DNA of 64,000 nt from Bartonella sp. AU16XJBT. Its GTDB lineage: Bacteria; Pseudomonadota; Alphaproteobacteria; Rhizobiales; Rhizobiaceae. Shown here piece by piece: positions 46,112-56,659 of this stretch (position 1 is the first letter of the stretch; each line of letters opens with the position of its first letter). The translations under genes and the position numbers were made by a program. The notes beneath the pieces were generated by a model that saw only the letters and a program-made list of their open reading frames with translations, was not told where the DNA came from and ran no database searches. The DNA lies in NCBI RefSeq assembly GCF_028618665.1, contig NZ_JAQITF010000004.1, positions 151,405-215,404 on the forward strand. The letters run 5' to 3'.

Positions 46112-47564
46112 CAGCATGGAAAAAAGGCTCTCCCCCCATGATGACCAGGTTGCCGGATAATTGACGGGACAAGTATTTTTTCATTGGGGAGAGAATGGCG
46201 CCCGTTGTGCTTTCGTTCATTGGGGGAAGATGTTGGGAGGGGAAGCCGTTTTGTGGGGAATTTTTTAGCCGATGGGGGGGGCAAGTCGGGAAAAAGGAGG
46301 TGTGTGTGAGTGCGGCGTGTGAGGAGGAGAAGTTGGCGGGCGGTTGGTTGATTTTTGAGGGATAAGGAAATGAGGGAGGGGTGAAGAGAACGGTACCATT
46401 GGAGGGGCTTGGAGCGACAAGTGAAAGCATGCTGGAGAACGAAAATGAGGGTGAGGCGGGGATGAAGAGAGGTAGCCAAGTACAGCAAGTTGAATAAGTA
46501 CAGCAAGTTGAATAAGTCACACCTATAAATGGGCAAGTTTAAGAGGGGGGGAGAAGAGCGAATTTTTGTGTTGGAGGAGGACGCAAGCAGGGGGCTTAGT
46601 GTGTGACAAGTATTTTGGGAAATGGCGGGCGGTTTTGGGGGGGAGCCAAGTAGGGGATAAGGAAGCACTTTGGGGGAAAATGTTGGGGGGGAGCCGTTTT
46701 GTGGGGGAGTTTTTTAGCCGATGGGGGGGCAAGTCGGGAGAAAGGAGGTGTGCGCGAGTGCGGCGTGTGAGGGGGAGAAGTTGGTGGGCGGTTGGTTGAT
46801 TTTTGAGGGATAAGGAAATGAGGGAGGGTGAAGAGGATGGTACGATTAGTGGGCTTGGAGTGACAAGCAAAACGTCTGTTGGACAGTGAAGTGCGAGAGA
46901 GGCAGAGGAGCAGTCGTACAGCGTTGAATGGGGAAAAATTTCTATAAAAAGGTAAATTCAAGGGGCAAGTGGATGTTGAAGGGAGACGCCAGAAGCTTGG
47001 AATGACAAGTATTGCTTGGGAAGATGGCGAGCGGTGTTTGAAGGGGAAAGCTTTCATCACAAGGCAAAAGTAGGTGGAAAAGCAGGTGGGTGTTGGAGGA
47101 GGACGCAAGCAGGCAGCTTAGTTGTGTGGGTGAAAGTATTGCTTGGGGAAATGGCGGGCGGTTTGGGGGGAGCCAAGTAGGGGATAAGGAAGCACTTTGG
47201 GGCAAGATGTTGGGGAGAGAAAGGAGACGGGGGCGGTTTTGTCCACTTTTGTATTGCGTGTGCGGGGGGCAATGAAAAGCAAGTAGTTTTCTATGGGGGA
47301 GACAGTGGTGCGCGTTATGTTTCCGTCTATCGAGGAGGAGCTGATTGAAGGAATTTTTTGCCGATATGGGGGTGCAAGTCGAGAGAAAGGAGGTGTGTGC
47401 GAGAGAAAAGAGTATGTGCGAGGTGTTCGCGGGGGCGTTGGGGGAGGATGCGTCTTTTGCGTTTTCAGCGGCACAATGAGGAGGGGTGCGTGTGGGGGAT
47501 AGATAAAGTGTGATGTTTCAAAGAGAATATTTTGTCAAAAAAGCACCAGATAAAGGAGGAAAAC
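46112..47564. other. G-rich decayed gap with dispersed repeats
   Basis: No intact gene. 46380-46640 matches 48770-49025. Several pieces (AGCCAAGTAGGGGATAAGGAAGCA, GGGGCAAGATGTTGGGGAGA, GTTGGAGGAGGACGCAAGCAG) recur up to 49.3 kb. The minus-strand frames are Pro/Ser/Leu-rich low-complexity artefacts. Confidence 0.6.
46380..46640. repeat. ~250-bp dispersed repeat, copy 1
   Basis: Matches 48770-49025. Includes a doubled TACAGCAAGTTGAATAAG within each copy, then CACACCTATAAA.GGGCAAGTTTAAG. Confidence 0.75.
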
Positions 47565-48308
47565 ATGCCAATCATTATCGATTGTATTCAGGGAACAGAG
47601 GAATGGCATAAAGCGCGGAATGGTTTGATTACAGCTTCTTTGTTTGAGATGGTCATGGCACAAAAAAAACAGGGGCAAAAAACATCACGATATCATAGCG
47701 TGATGATGAAATTGGCAGGAGAAAGAATTACCGGAAAAACCGTGGAAGAAGGGACAACGCTTTCTCAGCGACGCGGGACAGAGTTAGAACCAAGCGCACG
47801 ACATCTTTATGGAAAACTGACACAGACAGAGCCGGAATGTATTGGCTTTGTTTTAGCAGATGATCGCAGAAAAGGATTTTCTCCCGATGCTTTTGTGGGA
47901 AAAAATGGCTTGTTGGAAATTAAAACAAAAAAACCTGAAATTTTGATCCCTCATTTTGCACAAAAGAACTTTCCAGAAGAACATAAAGCACAATGTCAAG
48001 GAGGGTTATGGATTTCTCAACGTGAATGGGTGGATTTAATGCTCTATTGGCCGGATATGCCCCCTTTGATTAAACGCGCTTATCGTGATGAAGCCTATAT
48101 CAGCAAGCTTGAAAATGAAATTAGTCGTTTTAATGAGGCTTTGGAGAAGATGGTACAGCATATTCAGCGTTTCGAGACAGGCTTTAGGATAAGAACAGAG
48201 CGTGCTTTGAAGGAGGGGGAAGAAAGGGGGCTTGGAATGAAGACAAAACGTCTGCAGAAGGGCAAAACAAGAATGAGGCGGGGAAGAGGCGGATCTGTAC
48301 AGCGTTGA
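47565..48308 (+). CDS. YqaJ-type phage recombination exonuclease (PD-(D/E)XK)
   Basis: 247 aa; AAAGGAGGAAAAC before the ATG, the best ribosome site in the window. Family landmarks: GTEEWHKARNGLITAS (residues 10-25), RRGTELEPSAR with Glu75, then FSPDAF with Asp108 and GLLEIKTKK with Glu118 and Lys120 forming the metal-binding core. It should act as a 5'-3' exonuclease in phage recombination, partnering with an annealing protein not seen here. The last ~45 residues (from TGFRIRTERALKEG) are basic and match the surrounding repeat DNA (46840-46935, 49060-49085), so the 3' end has been replaced by repeat sequence. Confidence 0.85.
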   Translation: MPIIIDCIQGTEEWHKARNGLITASLFEMVMAQKKQGQKTSRYHSVMMKLAGERITGKTVEEGTTLSQRRGTELEPSARHLYGKLTQTEPECIGFVLADDRRKGFSPDAFVGKNGLLEIKTKKPEILIPHFAQKNFPEEHKAQCQGGLWISQREWVDLMLYWPDMPPLIKRAYRDEAYISKLENEISRFNEALEKMVQHIQRFETGFRIRTERALKEGEERGLGMKTKRLQKGKTRMRRGRGGSVQR

Positions 48309-49695
48309 TGAGGGGCAAAGCTTTTGTCATAAAGCCCAAAAGCAGGGTGGAAAAGAGCAGGGTGGAAAAGCGTGGGTGTTGGAGGGGGAAAAACATTTAG
48401 CGCGACAAGCATTGCTTGGGAAAATGGCGGAAGGTTTTTGAAGGGGAGCCAAGTAGGGGATAAGGAAGCACTGTGGGGCAAGATGTTGGGGAGAGTGAGG
48501 AGACGGGGGTGCGGTTTAGGAGCGCTTTTGTGTTGAGGGTTAGGAGGCAATAAAAGGCTCCTCCATGATGACCAAGTTGCTGGACAAGTGTTTTTTGCAT
48601 GGGGGAGAAAATGGCGCTTGTTGAGTTCTCGTTCATGGGGGGGAAGTTGTTAGGGGAGAAGTTTTTGGTCAAGAGGGCGTTATGGAGAAAAGAGGAAAGG
48701 GTAGGCGTGGTGTATGAGGGGGAAACGTTAGCGGTCGGTTGGTTGATTTTTGGGGGATAAGGAAATGAGGGGTATGAAGAGGACGGTACCATTGGTGGGG
48801 CTTGGAGCGACAAGTGAAAGCATGCTGGAGAACGAAAATGAGGGTGAGGCGGAGATGAAGAGAGGCAGCCAAGTACAGCAAGTTGAATAAGTACAGCAAG
48901 TTGAATAAGTCACACCTATAAAAGGGCAAGTTTAAGGGGGGGGAGAAGAGCGAATTTTTGTGTTGGAGGAGGGCGCAAGCAGGGGGCTTAGTGTGTGACA
49001 AGTATTTTGGGAAATGGCGGGCGGTGCTTGAAGGGGGAAGCTAAGGACGTAGGGGCGGGAGGAAGAGGCGGATCTGTACAGCGTTGATGAGGCGCAAAGC
49101 TTTTGTCATAAAGCCCAAAAGCAGGGTGGAAAAGCGTGGGTGTTGGAGGGGGAAAAACATTTAGCGCGACAAGCATTGCTTGGGAAAATGGCGGAAGGTT
49201 TTTGAAGGGGAGCCAAGTAGGGGATAAGGAAGCATTGTGGGGCAAGATGTTGTGGGGAGAGTGAGGAGACGGGGGCGCGGTTTAGGAGCGCTTTTGTGTT
49301 GCCATGTTCGGGCGGAAATGAAAGGCCCCCTTTATGATGGCCAAGTTACTGAACAAGTGTTTTTTCACTGGCGAGAAGAGGGGTGTGTGTGCCCCTGTTC
49401 ATTGGGGGAAAACGTTGGGGGGAAGCCGTTTTGTGGGGGGCGTTTTTTTACCGATATGAAAAAAGGAGGGAGGGGCATGAGAAAAAGACTATGTGGAATT
49501 AAGTGGGCTTATTGGGGAAAGGTGGGGGCGGTCGAGGAAGAAAATGGAGGAGAAACGGGGGGATAAGGAAAGAACGGATAGAGACGCTATATACCTTTAT
49601 GGTTCTCAACAATCTCTTGTTATAGAAGAGCAAAAATTACCACACCTTGTGAATTCGCTTCGGGTTACTCTTAAGGCGCTTCAAAAGTACTTTTA
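48309..49695. other. G-rich decayed gap with duplicated segments
   Basis: 48290-48545 matches 49070-49320 (CAGCGTTGATGAGG.GCAAAGC, CATAAAGCCCAAAAGCAGGG, TTTAGCGCGACAAGCATTGC). 48770-49025 matches 46380-46640. No gene. Confidence 0.6.
48770..49025. repeat. ~250-bp dispersed repeat, copy 2
   Basis: See 46380-46640. Ends at GAAATGGCGGGCGGT. Confidence 0.75.
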
Positions 49696-50217
49696 TCAGA
49701 TAATTCTCCATATCAATCTGATAAATGCTAAAAATGCTTGGAAGAGGATGAGCCAGACGATCAATTGACCAATCTTTGCCAGGTATCCTTTTCTACTGAT
49801 GAGAATTAACAATCCGATACTTATTATGCCTAGCTTTATATTCCACGTAAAAAGCGAAATTATACCATAAATGAGAGGTGATATTCCACAAATAATGAAA
49901 ATTATACGCTTGATATCATTGAAAATTATACGATTACTATCATAGTGTCGTCTATTCTCTTTATTAATTTCAAAAGTCTTGTGATGGTCTTTAAAAGTTT
50001 CATGATAGAACTGATTGTAAACAGCTCTTTTTTGAGGATCTTTAAGAATTTCATAGGCTTCAAGAATTTTTCTGAATTTTTGTTTAGCTTCGGGGCTAGA
50101 ATTATGATCAGGGTGGTATTGTAGCGCTAATTTACGAAAAGCAGATTTTATCTGTTTATCATTGCATTCGTAGCTTACACCAAGAATTCCATAATAATCG
50201 TCTTCATTTAAGCTCAT
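49696..50217 (-). CDS. Membrane-anchored J-domain (DnaJ-like) protein
   Basis: 173 aa. Residues 5-70 form a complete J domain: [32 protein letters not shown] with the essential His35-Pro36-Asp37, and [19 protein letters not shown]. No G/F, zinc or C-terminal DnaJ domains. Residues ~108-172 carry three hydrophobic segments, so it is a type III J protein in the inner membrane that would stimulate DnaK ATPase at a specific site. Its upstream DNA (50267-50320) resembles 50990-51043, upstream of the next minus-strand gene, hinting at common control. Confidence 0.85.
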   Translation of the reverse strand: MSLNEDDYYGILGVSYECNDKQIKSAFRKLALQYHPDHNSSPEAKQKFRKILEAYEILKDPQKRAVYNQFYHETFKDHHKTFEINKENRRHYDSNRIIFNDIKRIIFIICGISPLIYGIISLFTWNIKLGIISIGLLILISRKGYLAKIGQLIVWLILFQAFLAFIRLIWRII

Positions 50218-50433
50218 TAAATACTGCTACTTGTGCATTGTTCTTATTTTTATAGGATAGCTTAACGGATCCCTTTTGAATAGATCAATATTTGTTATTT
50301 TATATTGAAAATATGTAGAAAATTACCTTGAAGGAGGGGGCTATACTTAAGTCTAGAGGAGAGGGACAGTTCAAAACGCTTGAAAATATCGGATATTCTT
50401 CATGCTTTTAGAAGTGTTTTTTACAAAAATAGA

Positions 50434-50934
50434 TTAAAAGAGAGACGATAAATCAAAGATAAAAGGGGCGGTAATAATAGCCAAGGTTGTTATGATTGTA
50501 AATAAATAGGCAGGAATTTTAAATTTAAAACGCCAAAGTAAACAAATGGGAACAGACATTAGTGTCGTTATTATGAAGCCTACGATAAACCATTGCAGGG
50601 ATAATTTCATTATATTAAGCTTATCTTTATTAAGACGACTTTGTTTTAGTTCTTCCTCTGAAACACAATCGATAATAGAAAAACCATGATAAACAGGAAA
50701 CTCTCCACTTGGACAAGCAGGAACAGAAAATTTTTCAAGCTCTAATCATTCTTTTTCGTGTTCTTTTTCCAATATCTTCTTTTTTATTTTTTGTTTTATA
50801 TATTCTTTGGAAATACAATGGATCGGAGAAGTACTCCCAACGAAAAAGTCATCTTTTGTACAGCCACTTGTTGTATGATGCGTGAATAAAACAGCGCTTA
50901 TTGTTATAGCAAATAAAATAAACCGTTTAAACAT
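50434..50934 (-). pseudogene. Two-module exported/membrane protein split by one in-frame TGA
   Basis: From the ATG at 50934, 62 codons run to TGA at 50748-50746; the same frame then stays open 103 codons to TAA at 50436-50434. Before the stop: signal sequence, TTSGC (possible lipobox), then CTKDDFFVG...HCISKEYIKQK. After it: ACPSGEFPVYHG...DCVSEEELKQ, two C-terminal membrane helices. The two Cys-containing modules resemble each other, so this was one protein of ~166 aa with an internal repeat. A single stop with no other damage means a very recent mutation, read-through, or a sequencing error. Function not recognised. Confidence 0.65.
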
Positions 50935-51026
50935 GGGGTATCTTTTAAGCAATCTATAGTCTTTTATTTCTAACGCGCTTTTATAAGTGATTTCTGTTGA
51001 ATAGATCAATATGTGTTATTTTTGTG

Positions 51027-51131
51027 TTGCAAATATCTGTAAGAACGTGTTTAATGAAAACTGCGATAATGTTGTATTGTATCTAAATAAGGGTGTGGTA
51101 CAGGTTAAAACCCCGCCTCAGCGGGGTTTTT
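51027..51131 (+). ncRNA. Candidate small RNA with promoter and strong terminator
   Basis: TTGCAA (51027-51032), 17-nt spacer, TTTAAT (51050-51055) make a fair promoter. A perfect 10-bp hairpin AAAACCCCGC / GCGGGGTTTT (51107-51130) with loop CTCA follows. No reading frame lies between, so the transcript would be about 70 nt from roughly 51062. The terminator is convincing; the promoter is by eye. The hairpin could instead protect against transcription into the minus-strand genes. Confidence 0.35.
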
Positions 51132-52259
51132 ATTTGTTGGAGGAGATGTGACAGCAGAAAATATGAAAATATAAGGTGGGCGCTGTAGCCAAAATGCTTG
51201 TTCTAGGGCAGGAATAGGGTGTATCCAAAATATTCTAAATGAAATATACTTGTTGTTGCACATTTACGCGCTTGTTTTAAAAAAATATCTTGCTCCAAGC
51301 TCATTTCATACTCGTTTGATCCCCATGGCATGCCGGTGTTCATGAATTTCATACTGGCGCTTGTGAGCAATATCGTGAGGGGTATATAAAGCTCTGTCAA
51401 TTATAAATATTGTGCACCCCATCTTACTTCATGAAAAAAAGCCCCCATCTTTGGCGCGCTCCCAATCTTGCGACACGGGTTTTAGATATGGGTTTTATTG
51501 CGAGATGGGCTTTGGCTCTTGAGATAATTCATGCGTATGTTCACTGTGGGGGCTTATGAAGAGGTATGCTTTTCTTGTACCGTTCCACGTCATAGGGATC
51601 TTTTTGCTTGTGAACTGTAAGTGATATGAGTTTGATTGATTGCAATAGAACAGTAAGGGAGAGAATTTTTTGCTCTTCGGGTTCTTCTTCAAGAGGAATA
51701 ACGCTATTAGTATCAATCAAAGTATTCGTATAAAAAGGATGCGTCTTGAAAGAAGTGCGGATGAGAGCTCGTGGAAAAGGTTGGGCATAAAATTGGCAAT
51801 GAGGAATCTTCTTTGAAAAAGCGGGCTATCAATTGTCTGGCTCATGGGGTGGCTAGCTCATGAGATATTGGGTTTATGGGGATATTGGGTTTATGGGGTG
51901 GCTTATTGAGGGATTGTTGAAGGGGGGATCGTTGCTTGTTGTTGTCTTTGCAGGGGATAGGGAGCACAAGGGGGAAATTAAGTTGAGAGGAGGGTGTCGA
52001 AATGGCTCTGTTATATCTGTTATCAATGACGAATAGGATCGATGAAGCTTATTCTAATTTTTTTCAGAGAATGCTTGTGTTGCATGTCGCTTGGGCTGGA
52101 CAGAGAGGCTGGAAAGATAAGATGATTTGCGTGGGGCGCGCGGGCTAAGGGGATCAATGAGGTGTGTTCAAACAATCGGTTTATAATAATTATTGAAATC
52201 CAATGAGAGCCCGAAATAGCGTGAGGATGTTCTTATTTCAAATTTCCTTATTCAAACGC
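51132..52259. other. Decayed gap, possible integrase fragments
   Basis: The minus strand near 51260-51300 reads FLKQARKCA, like the integrase remnant at 15 kb. GTACAAGAAAAG near 51570 also matches a piece there. No intact gene. Confidence 0.4.
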
Positions 52260-53110
52260 TCTTGTATTGAATCAAGCAAAATCATTTGTCTGCATATCAC
52301 AAGCGGAGTGGTCTCATGGGGAAAAACATTCTCAAAAAATAAAAATATCTATGCAAGATGTCTATACAAAAGCCAAGGAGGAATGGGGTCTAAGGGGGCA
52401 ACAGTGAGGCTTGGCGCAAAGAGGGATAAGGGGGAATAGAGCATTTTATATGAAGGAAAGAGAGGGAAGCAATGGGGGGTGAGAACTATTCATTTGTTTG
52501 CATATTACAAGCGGGGTGGTCTCATGGGGGAAAACATTCTCAAGAAATAAAAATATCTATGCAAGATGTCTATACAAAAGCCAAGGGGATAGGGTCTAAG
52601 GGGGCAACAGTGAGGCTTGGCACAAAGAGGGATAAGGGGGAATAGAGCATTTTATATGAAGGAAAGAGAGGGAGGCAATGGGGGGTGAGAACTATTCATT
52701 TGTCTGCATATCACAAGCGGGGTGGTCTCATGGGGGAAAACATTCTCAAGAAATAAAAATATCTATGCAAGATGTCTATACAAAAGCCAAGGGGAATGGG
52801 GCCTAAGGGGGCAACAGTGAGGCTTGGCAGAAAGAGGGATAAGGGGGAATAGAGCATTTTATATGAAGGAAAGAGAGGGAGGCAATGGGGGTGAGAACTA
52901 TTCATTTGTCTGCATATCACAAGCGGAGTGGTCTCATGGGGAAAAACATTCTCAAGAAATAAAAATATCTATGCAAGATGTCTGTACAAAAGCCAAGGGG
53001 AAATGGGATCTAAGGGGTGTTGCAACAGTGAGGCTTGGCGCAAAGAGGGATAAGGGGGAATAGGGCATTTTATATGAAGGAAAGAAGGGGAAAGCAATGG
53101 GGGGTGAGAA
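52260..53110 (+). repeat. ~206-bp tandem repeat, four units
   Basis: GTGGTCTCATGGG recurs at 52308, 52516, 52722 and 52928. Units are about 95% alike: GGGGAAAAACATTCTCAAGAAA, AAATATCTATGCAAGATGTC, AACAGTGAGGCTTGGC, TAGAGCATTTTATATGAAGG. No gene; frames follow the repeat. Confidence 0.9.
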
Positions 53111-53317
53111 CTATTCTTTCGTATCGCGTCAATTTCAAAACTTGTTCGCGGAGCTTTTTGGAGATTAAGTGCGTCATTGACGCCATTGATTGTGAAGACA
53201 TTAAAGCGCATGCATGGTTTAAAGGATAGAGGATTCGATAAAGCCGATGGAGGGAGGGCAAAGAAAAAATTGGTGGCTTATAGGGAAGAAGAGCGAGGCA
53301 AAAGAAGAAGAATAAAA

Positions 53318-53392
<75 letters not shown>

Positions 53393-53573
53393 CGTTTTCA
53401 ATCTTTGCGCTGTCTTGTGCCATATTGTCAGAAAATAGGCAAGAGAACATTTGTATATTCTTGCAAGAAAACGTATCTTATGTCATGACATAGTGTTCTT
53501 ATACTCTTATAGATATTTTTTAAAGCCATGAGTTGCTTGAATAGAAGCTCAACACTGCTCAAAAGGTTGCGCA

Positions 53574-53726
53574 ATGACACAAATGCATCAAAAACAAAAA
53601 CACGATGAAATGAATCATCAAGACGAAAAAGCAAAACGACGTCAAGAAAGATTGGCTCAACAATTGCGACAAAACCTAAAACGTCGAAAAGAGCAAAGTC
53701 GAAAAAGAGCGCAGTCAGAGCTCTAA
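53574..53726 (+). CDS. Small basic conserved-type protein upstream of murA
   Basis: 50 aa, mostly Gln/Lys/Arg: QKQKHDEMNHQDEKAKRRQE, RLAQQLRQNLKRRKEQSRKR. A short basic protein of this composition (RLA.QLR.NL.RRK.Q.R) commonly lies next to murA in Rhizobiales. Ribosome site is weak (AAAGGTTGCGCA). Probably a helical nucleic-acid- or ribosome-associated protein; function unknown. Confidence 0.6.
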   Translation: MTQMHQKQKHDEMNHQDEKAKRRQERLAQQLRQNLKRRKEQSRKRAQSEL

Positions 53727-53891
53727 AATGCAAAAAAATGTTTTTTTTAGTGCATCTTTGCAACCAAACTTCTCAATAATCTGTTTTCATAGTTAGAATG
53801 CGTTTTTAAAAAAACGATCAATAAAGCATAACTTTCCAAAGAGGGAAAAACTTTTGGAAGGGGTGGCGCAAAAGAAAAGAGGGAAAACATT

Positions 53892-55187
53892 ATGGATTCT
53901 ATTCAAATTGTTGGTGGGGAAAAACTTAAAGGAACAATTCCTATTTCAGGGGCAAAAAATGCTGCATTGCCTCTTATGATTGCGGCGCTGTTGACAGAAG
54001 AAACCCTCACGCTAGAAAATATTCCTCATCTTGCCGATGTTGAATTACTTATTCGTATTCTTAATAATCACGGTGTTGGATATGCCGTTGATGGACAAGA
54101 GTGCCATGATGATTATGTCAATTCAAGAACAATTCATTTTACCGCGCAAAAAATAGCCACAACACGGGCTCCTTATGAATTGGTGAAAAAAATGCGGGCA
54201 AGCTTTTGGGTTATTGGGCCTTTACTTGCACGGTGCCTAGAGGCTTATGTTTCGCTTCCTGGGGGGTGCGCTATCGGAACAAGACCTGTCGATTTTATCC
54301 TTGAAGGATTGAAAACTTTAGGGGCCCATATTGCGATTGAAAATGGATATGTTCATGCAAAAGCACCAAAGGGATTAAAAGGGGCTCATTACCGTTTTCC
54401 TAAAGTCACGGTCGGGGGAACCCATGTACTGTTGATGGCAGCGACAATGGCAAAGGGAACAACCATTCTTGAAAATGCGGCTTGTGAACCAGAAGTCACA
54501 AATCTTATTCGAACCTTGAATGCTATGGGCGCTCAAATAACCGGTGAAGGAACATCAACGCTCACCATTGAAGGGGTGAAAAAACTTAAAGGAACAAGAA
54601 TACGAGTCATTGCGGATCGAATCGAAGCGGGAACATATGCAATGGCGGTGGCTATGGCGGGGGGGGATGTCTTTCTTAAAAATGCCAACCCTAACCATCT
54701 CACAAAAGTGCTCAAAGTTCTCCAAAAAACCGGACTCGAGATTCAAATAGAACCCCAAGGAATTCATGTTAAGCGAAATCCAAGGAATACAAAAATTATG
54801 CCCGTTGATATTAAAACAGGACCTTATCCTGCTTTTCCAACGGATCTCCAAGCACAGTTTATGGCGCTTATGACACGGGCTGAAGGAATTTCCCATATTA
54901 CAGAGACGATTTTTGAAAATCGTTTTATGCATGTTCCAGAACTCAACCGTTTAGGGGCGAAGATAAAACGCGATGGACAAACAGCAACCGTTTATGGAAC
55001 AGAGAATTTGCAAGGAGCCCCGGTGATGGCAACGGATTTGCGTGCTTCTGTTTCTCTGGTGATTGCGGCATTGGCAGCAAAGGGAGAAACAATCGTCAAT
55101 CGTGTTTATCATCTTGATCGTGGATTTGAGCGGTTAGAAGAAAAACTAGTGCGATGTGGGGCAAAAATTCAACGGTTAACGGCGTAA
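53892..55187 (+). CDS. murA: UDP-N-acetylglucosamine 1-carboxyvinyltransferase
   Basis: 431 aa; GAGGGAAAACATT before the ATG. MurA transfers enolpyruvate from PEP to UDP-GlcNAc, the first committed step of peptidoglycan synthesis, in the cytoplasm. Key residues: Lys22-Asn23 (SGAKNAALPLM), and the PEP-binding, fosfomycin-target Cys126 in LPGGCAIGTRPVD. GGTHVLLMAA and ADRIEAGTYA and the final DLRASVSLVIAALAA are also as expected. Length is normal, so the gene is intact. A broken second copy of its last ~120 bp lies at 56328-56480. It is a core gene and marks the right border of the accessory region. Confidence 0.97.
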   Translation: MDSIQIVGGEKLKGTIPISGAKNAALPLMIAALLTEETLTLENIPHLADVELLIRILNNHGVGYAVDGQECHDDYVNSRTIHFTAQKIATTRAPYELVKKMRASFWVIGPLLARCLEAYVSLPGGCAIGTRPVDFILEGLKTLGAHIAIENGYVHAKAPKGLKGAHYRFPKVTVGGTHVLLMAATMAKGTTILENAACEPEVTNLIRTLNAMGAQITGEGTSTLTIEGVKKLKGTRIRVIADRIEAGTYAMAVAMAGGDVFLKNANPNHLTKVLKVLQKTGLEIQIEPQGIHVKRNPRNTKIMPVDIKTGPYPAFPTDLQAQFMALMTRAEGISHITETIFENRFMHVPELNRLGAKIKRDGQTATVYGTENLQGAPVMATDLRASVSLVIAALAAKGETIVNRVYHLDRGFERLEEKLVRCGAKIQRLTA

Positions 55188-55802
55188 ATCTTGCCAAAGC
55201 TATGCTTCTGAAGCGGCTGAGAGAGATTGCCTGAGAGCTATTTCTTTGGGGGAGGCTGTTTGGGGGGAGGTTGCTTTGTGAGGGGGTGAGTGGCATGTTT
55301 TGGGTGTGCTTTGGAGTGAGATAGCGTTAAGACGATGCCTTGCTCTTTTAAGGTTTGCTTTCTTTTGTGCGTGAAATTTGGGGTGGGGATGATGATTTTC
55401 TAAAGAGTCCCCTTTCATCTTTCAAGGGTAGTATGACTTTTATGGCTGTTTTTTTGGGGGGGATTTTTTCTTTTCGGAATGATTTTCCTTTAGAACTTTA
55501 ATTTGCGCGCTCTTGAAGGGGGAAGAGGTAAGATCATGAGTATTGTTATGGTGCTCCATGACACGGGCTGAGAGAGAACCCACGCATATTAGGGAGATGC
55601 GTTTGTTGTCATAATGATAAGGCTGAAGATTTTCTTCTTTGTTTTTATTGTATTCTTATTTCTTCAGAAAATTATTCAAAAGTATATATATCAAAATGAT
55701 ATTAAATTTTTGTCGCTCTTAGTGTTTATTTTAATATAAAATTAGAGCAATAAAATAATTTATGTATTTTATAATTATTGATCATTGTTCAAGGATAATG
55801 AC
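55188..55802. other. Gap after murA, start of inserted segment
   Basis: The first ~70 bp (GAAGCGGCTGAGAGAGATTGC) are repeated at 56500-56545. The rest is G-rich then AT-rich; the last 60 bp probably hold the promoter of the next gene. Confidence 0.45.
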
Positions 55803-56075
55803 ATGAAATATACTTTGAACTTATTGATCGCTCTATTTATAATACTTGGCTGCTGTGAAGTTCAATTTTTGCAAACGATTGCAGGTATATGGAAGAAGTA
55901 TGATACAAATCAACTTGAAAAAAAAGTTCCTCTTTATATGGAGGAAAAGGAAGAAGATTTGCGGAATAATCCTGCATATATAGAATGGTGTATTGTCCAT
56001 GACAAGCATCCGGATTGCAATGAAGGATCACCTCGCGGTGAAATAGGGAGGAACGGAAGTCATGGGCACTGGTAA
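55803..56075 (+). CDS. Small putative lipoprotein
   Basis: 90 aa from the ATG at 55803 (AGGATAATGAC before it). Signal-like N-terminus ending IILGC with Cys17, or Cys18, as possible lipidation site. The mature part is charged, with KKVPLYMEEKEEDLRNNPAY, then WCIVHDKHPDCNEG, holding two Cys. No family recognised. It lies in the segment inserted between murA and its broken copy. Confidence 0.5.
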   Translation: MKYTLNLLIALFIILGCCEVQFLQTIAGIWKKYDTNQLEKKVPLYMEEKEEDLRNNPAYIEWCIVHDKHPDCNEGSPRGEIGRNGSHGHW

Positions 56076-56327
56076 AAATGGTGATGTCATCTCTTTAACT
56101 GATGAAAAATAAACATGGAAAACTTATAAAAGGCGGGCACACTAAAAAAGTAGCTTCATGTTTTAAAAGTTGGGAAAGAGTGGTGTTGTTCATGGGGCGC
56201 ACAAATGCAGATAGAGCCTCATGGGTGGAGACGGCTAAGGTATCTTTATGGAATAGAGCCTTGGGGATAGAGCCTTTACAATGGGTGCGTCATGGTTCTT
56301 AATTCGCGTGCCTTTTTTTTGTATTTT

Positions 56328-56545
56328 TTCTCTGGTGATTGCGGCCCTTTTAGTCTTATTACCTTGGCAGCAAAGGGAGAAACAATCGTCAATCGTGTTT
56401 ATCATCTTGATCGTGGATTTTTGGGGTTGAGACGAAAAATTAGCACGATGTGGGGTAAAAATTCAACGGTTAACGGCGTAACACTTTAAAAGGTATGCCT
56501 CTATTGAAGCGGCTGAGAGAGATTGCTTGGGGGAAATTATTTTGG
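56328..56545 (+). pseudogene. Broken second copy of the murA 3' end
   Basis: Matches 55055-55260: CTCTGGTGATTGCGGC, GCAGCAAAGGGAGAAACAAT, CATCTTGATCGTGGATTT, AAAATTCAACGGTTAACGGCG, then GAAGCGGCTGAGAGAGATTGC. It carries an insertion (CCTTTTAGTCTTATTACC), a GAGCGGTTAG to TTGGGGTTG change and small indels, so it cannot code. Marks a duplication around the inserted segment. Confidence 0.8.
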
Positions 56546-56659
56546 GGGCGGCATGATTTTTAAAATTCCCTTTTTGAGGGGGGTGATCTCAAAAATCAAG
56601 AGGGATTTCTTATCTCTCCATAAACGCAGGTTTTATCTCATGGTTTTGGAGTGCGCGCA

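Noticed and set aside
46053..49245. Many minus-strand frames rich in Ser/Pro/Leu/Phe
   Set aside because: G-rich plus-strand repeats read backward give such products; no starts or motifs, and frames are not conserved between repeat copies.
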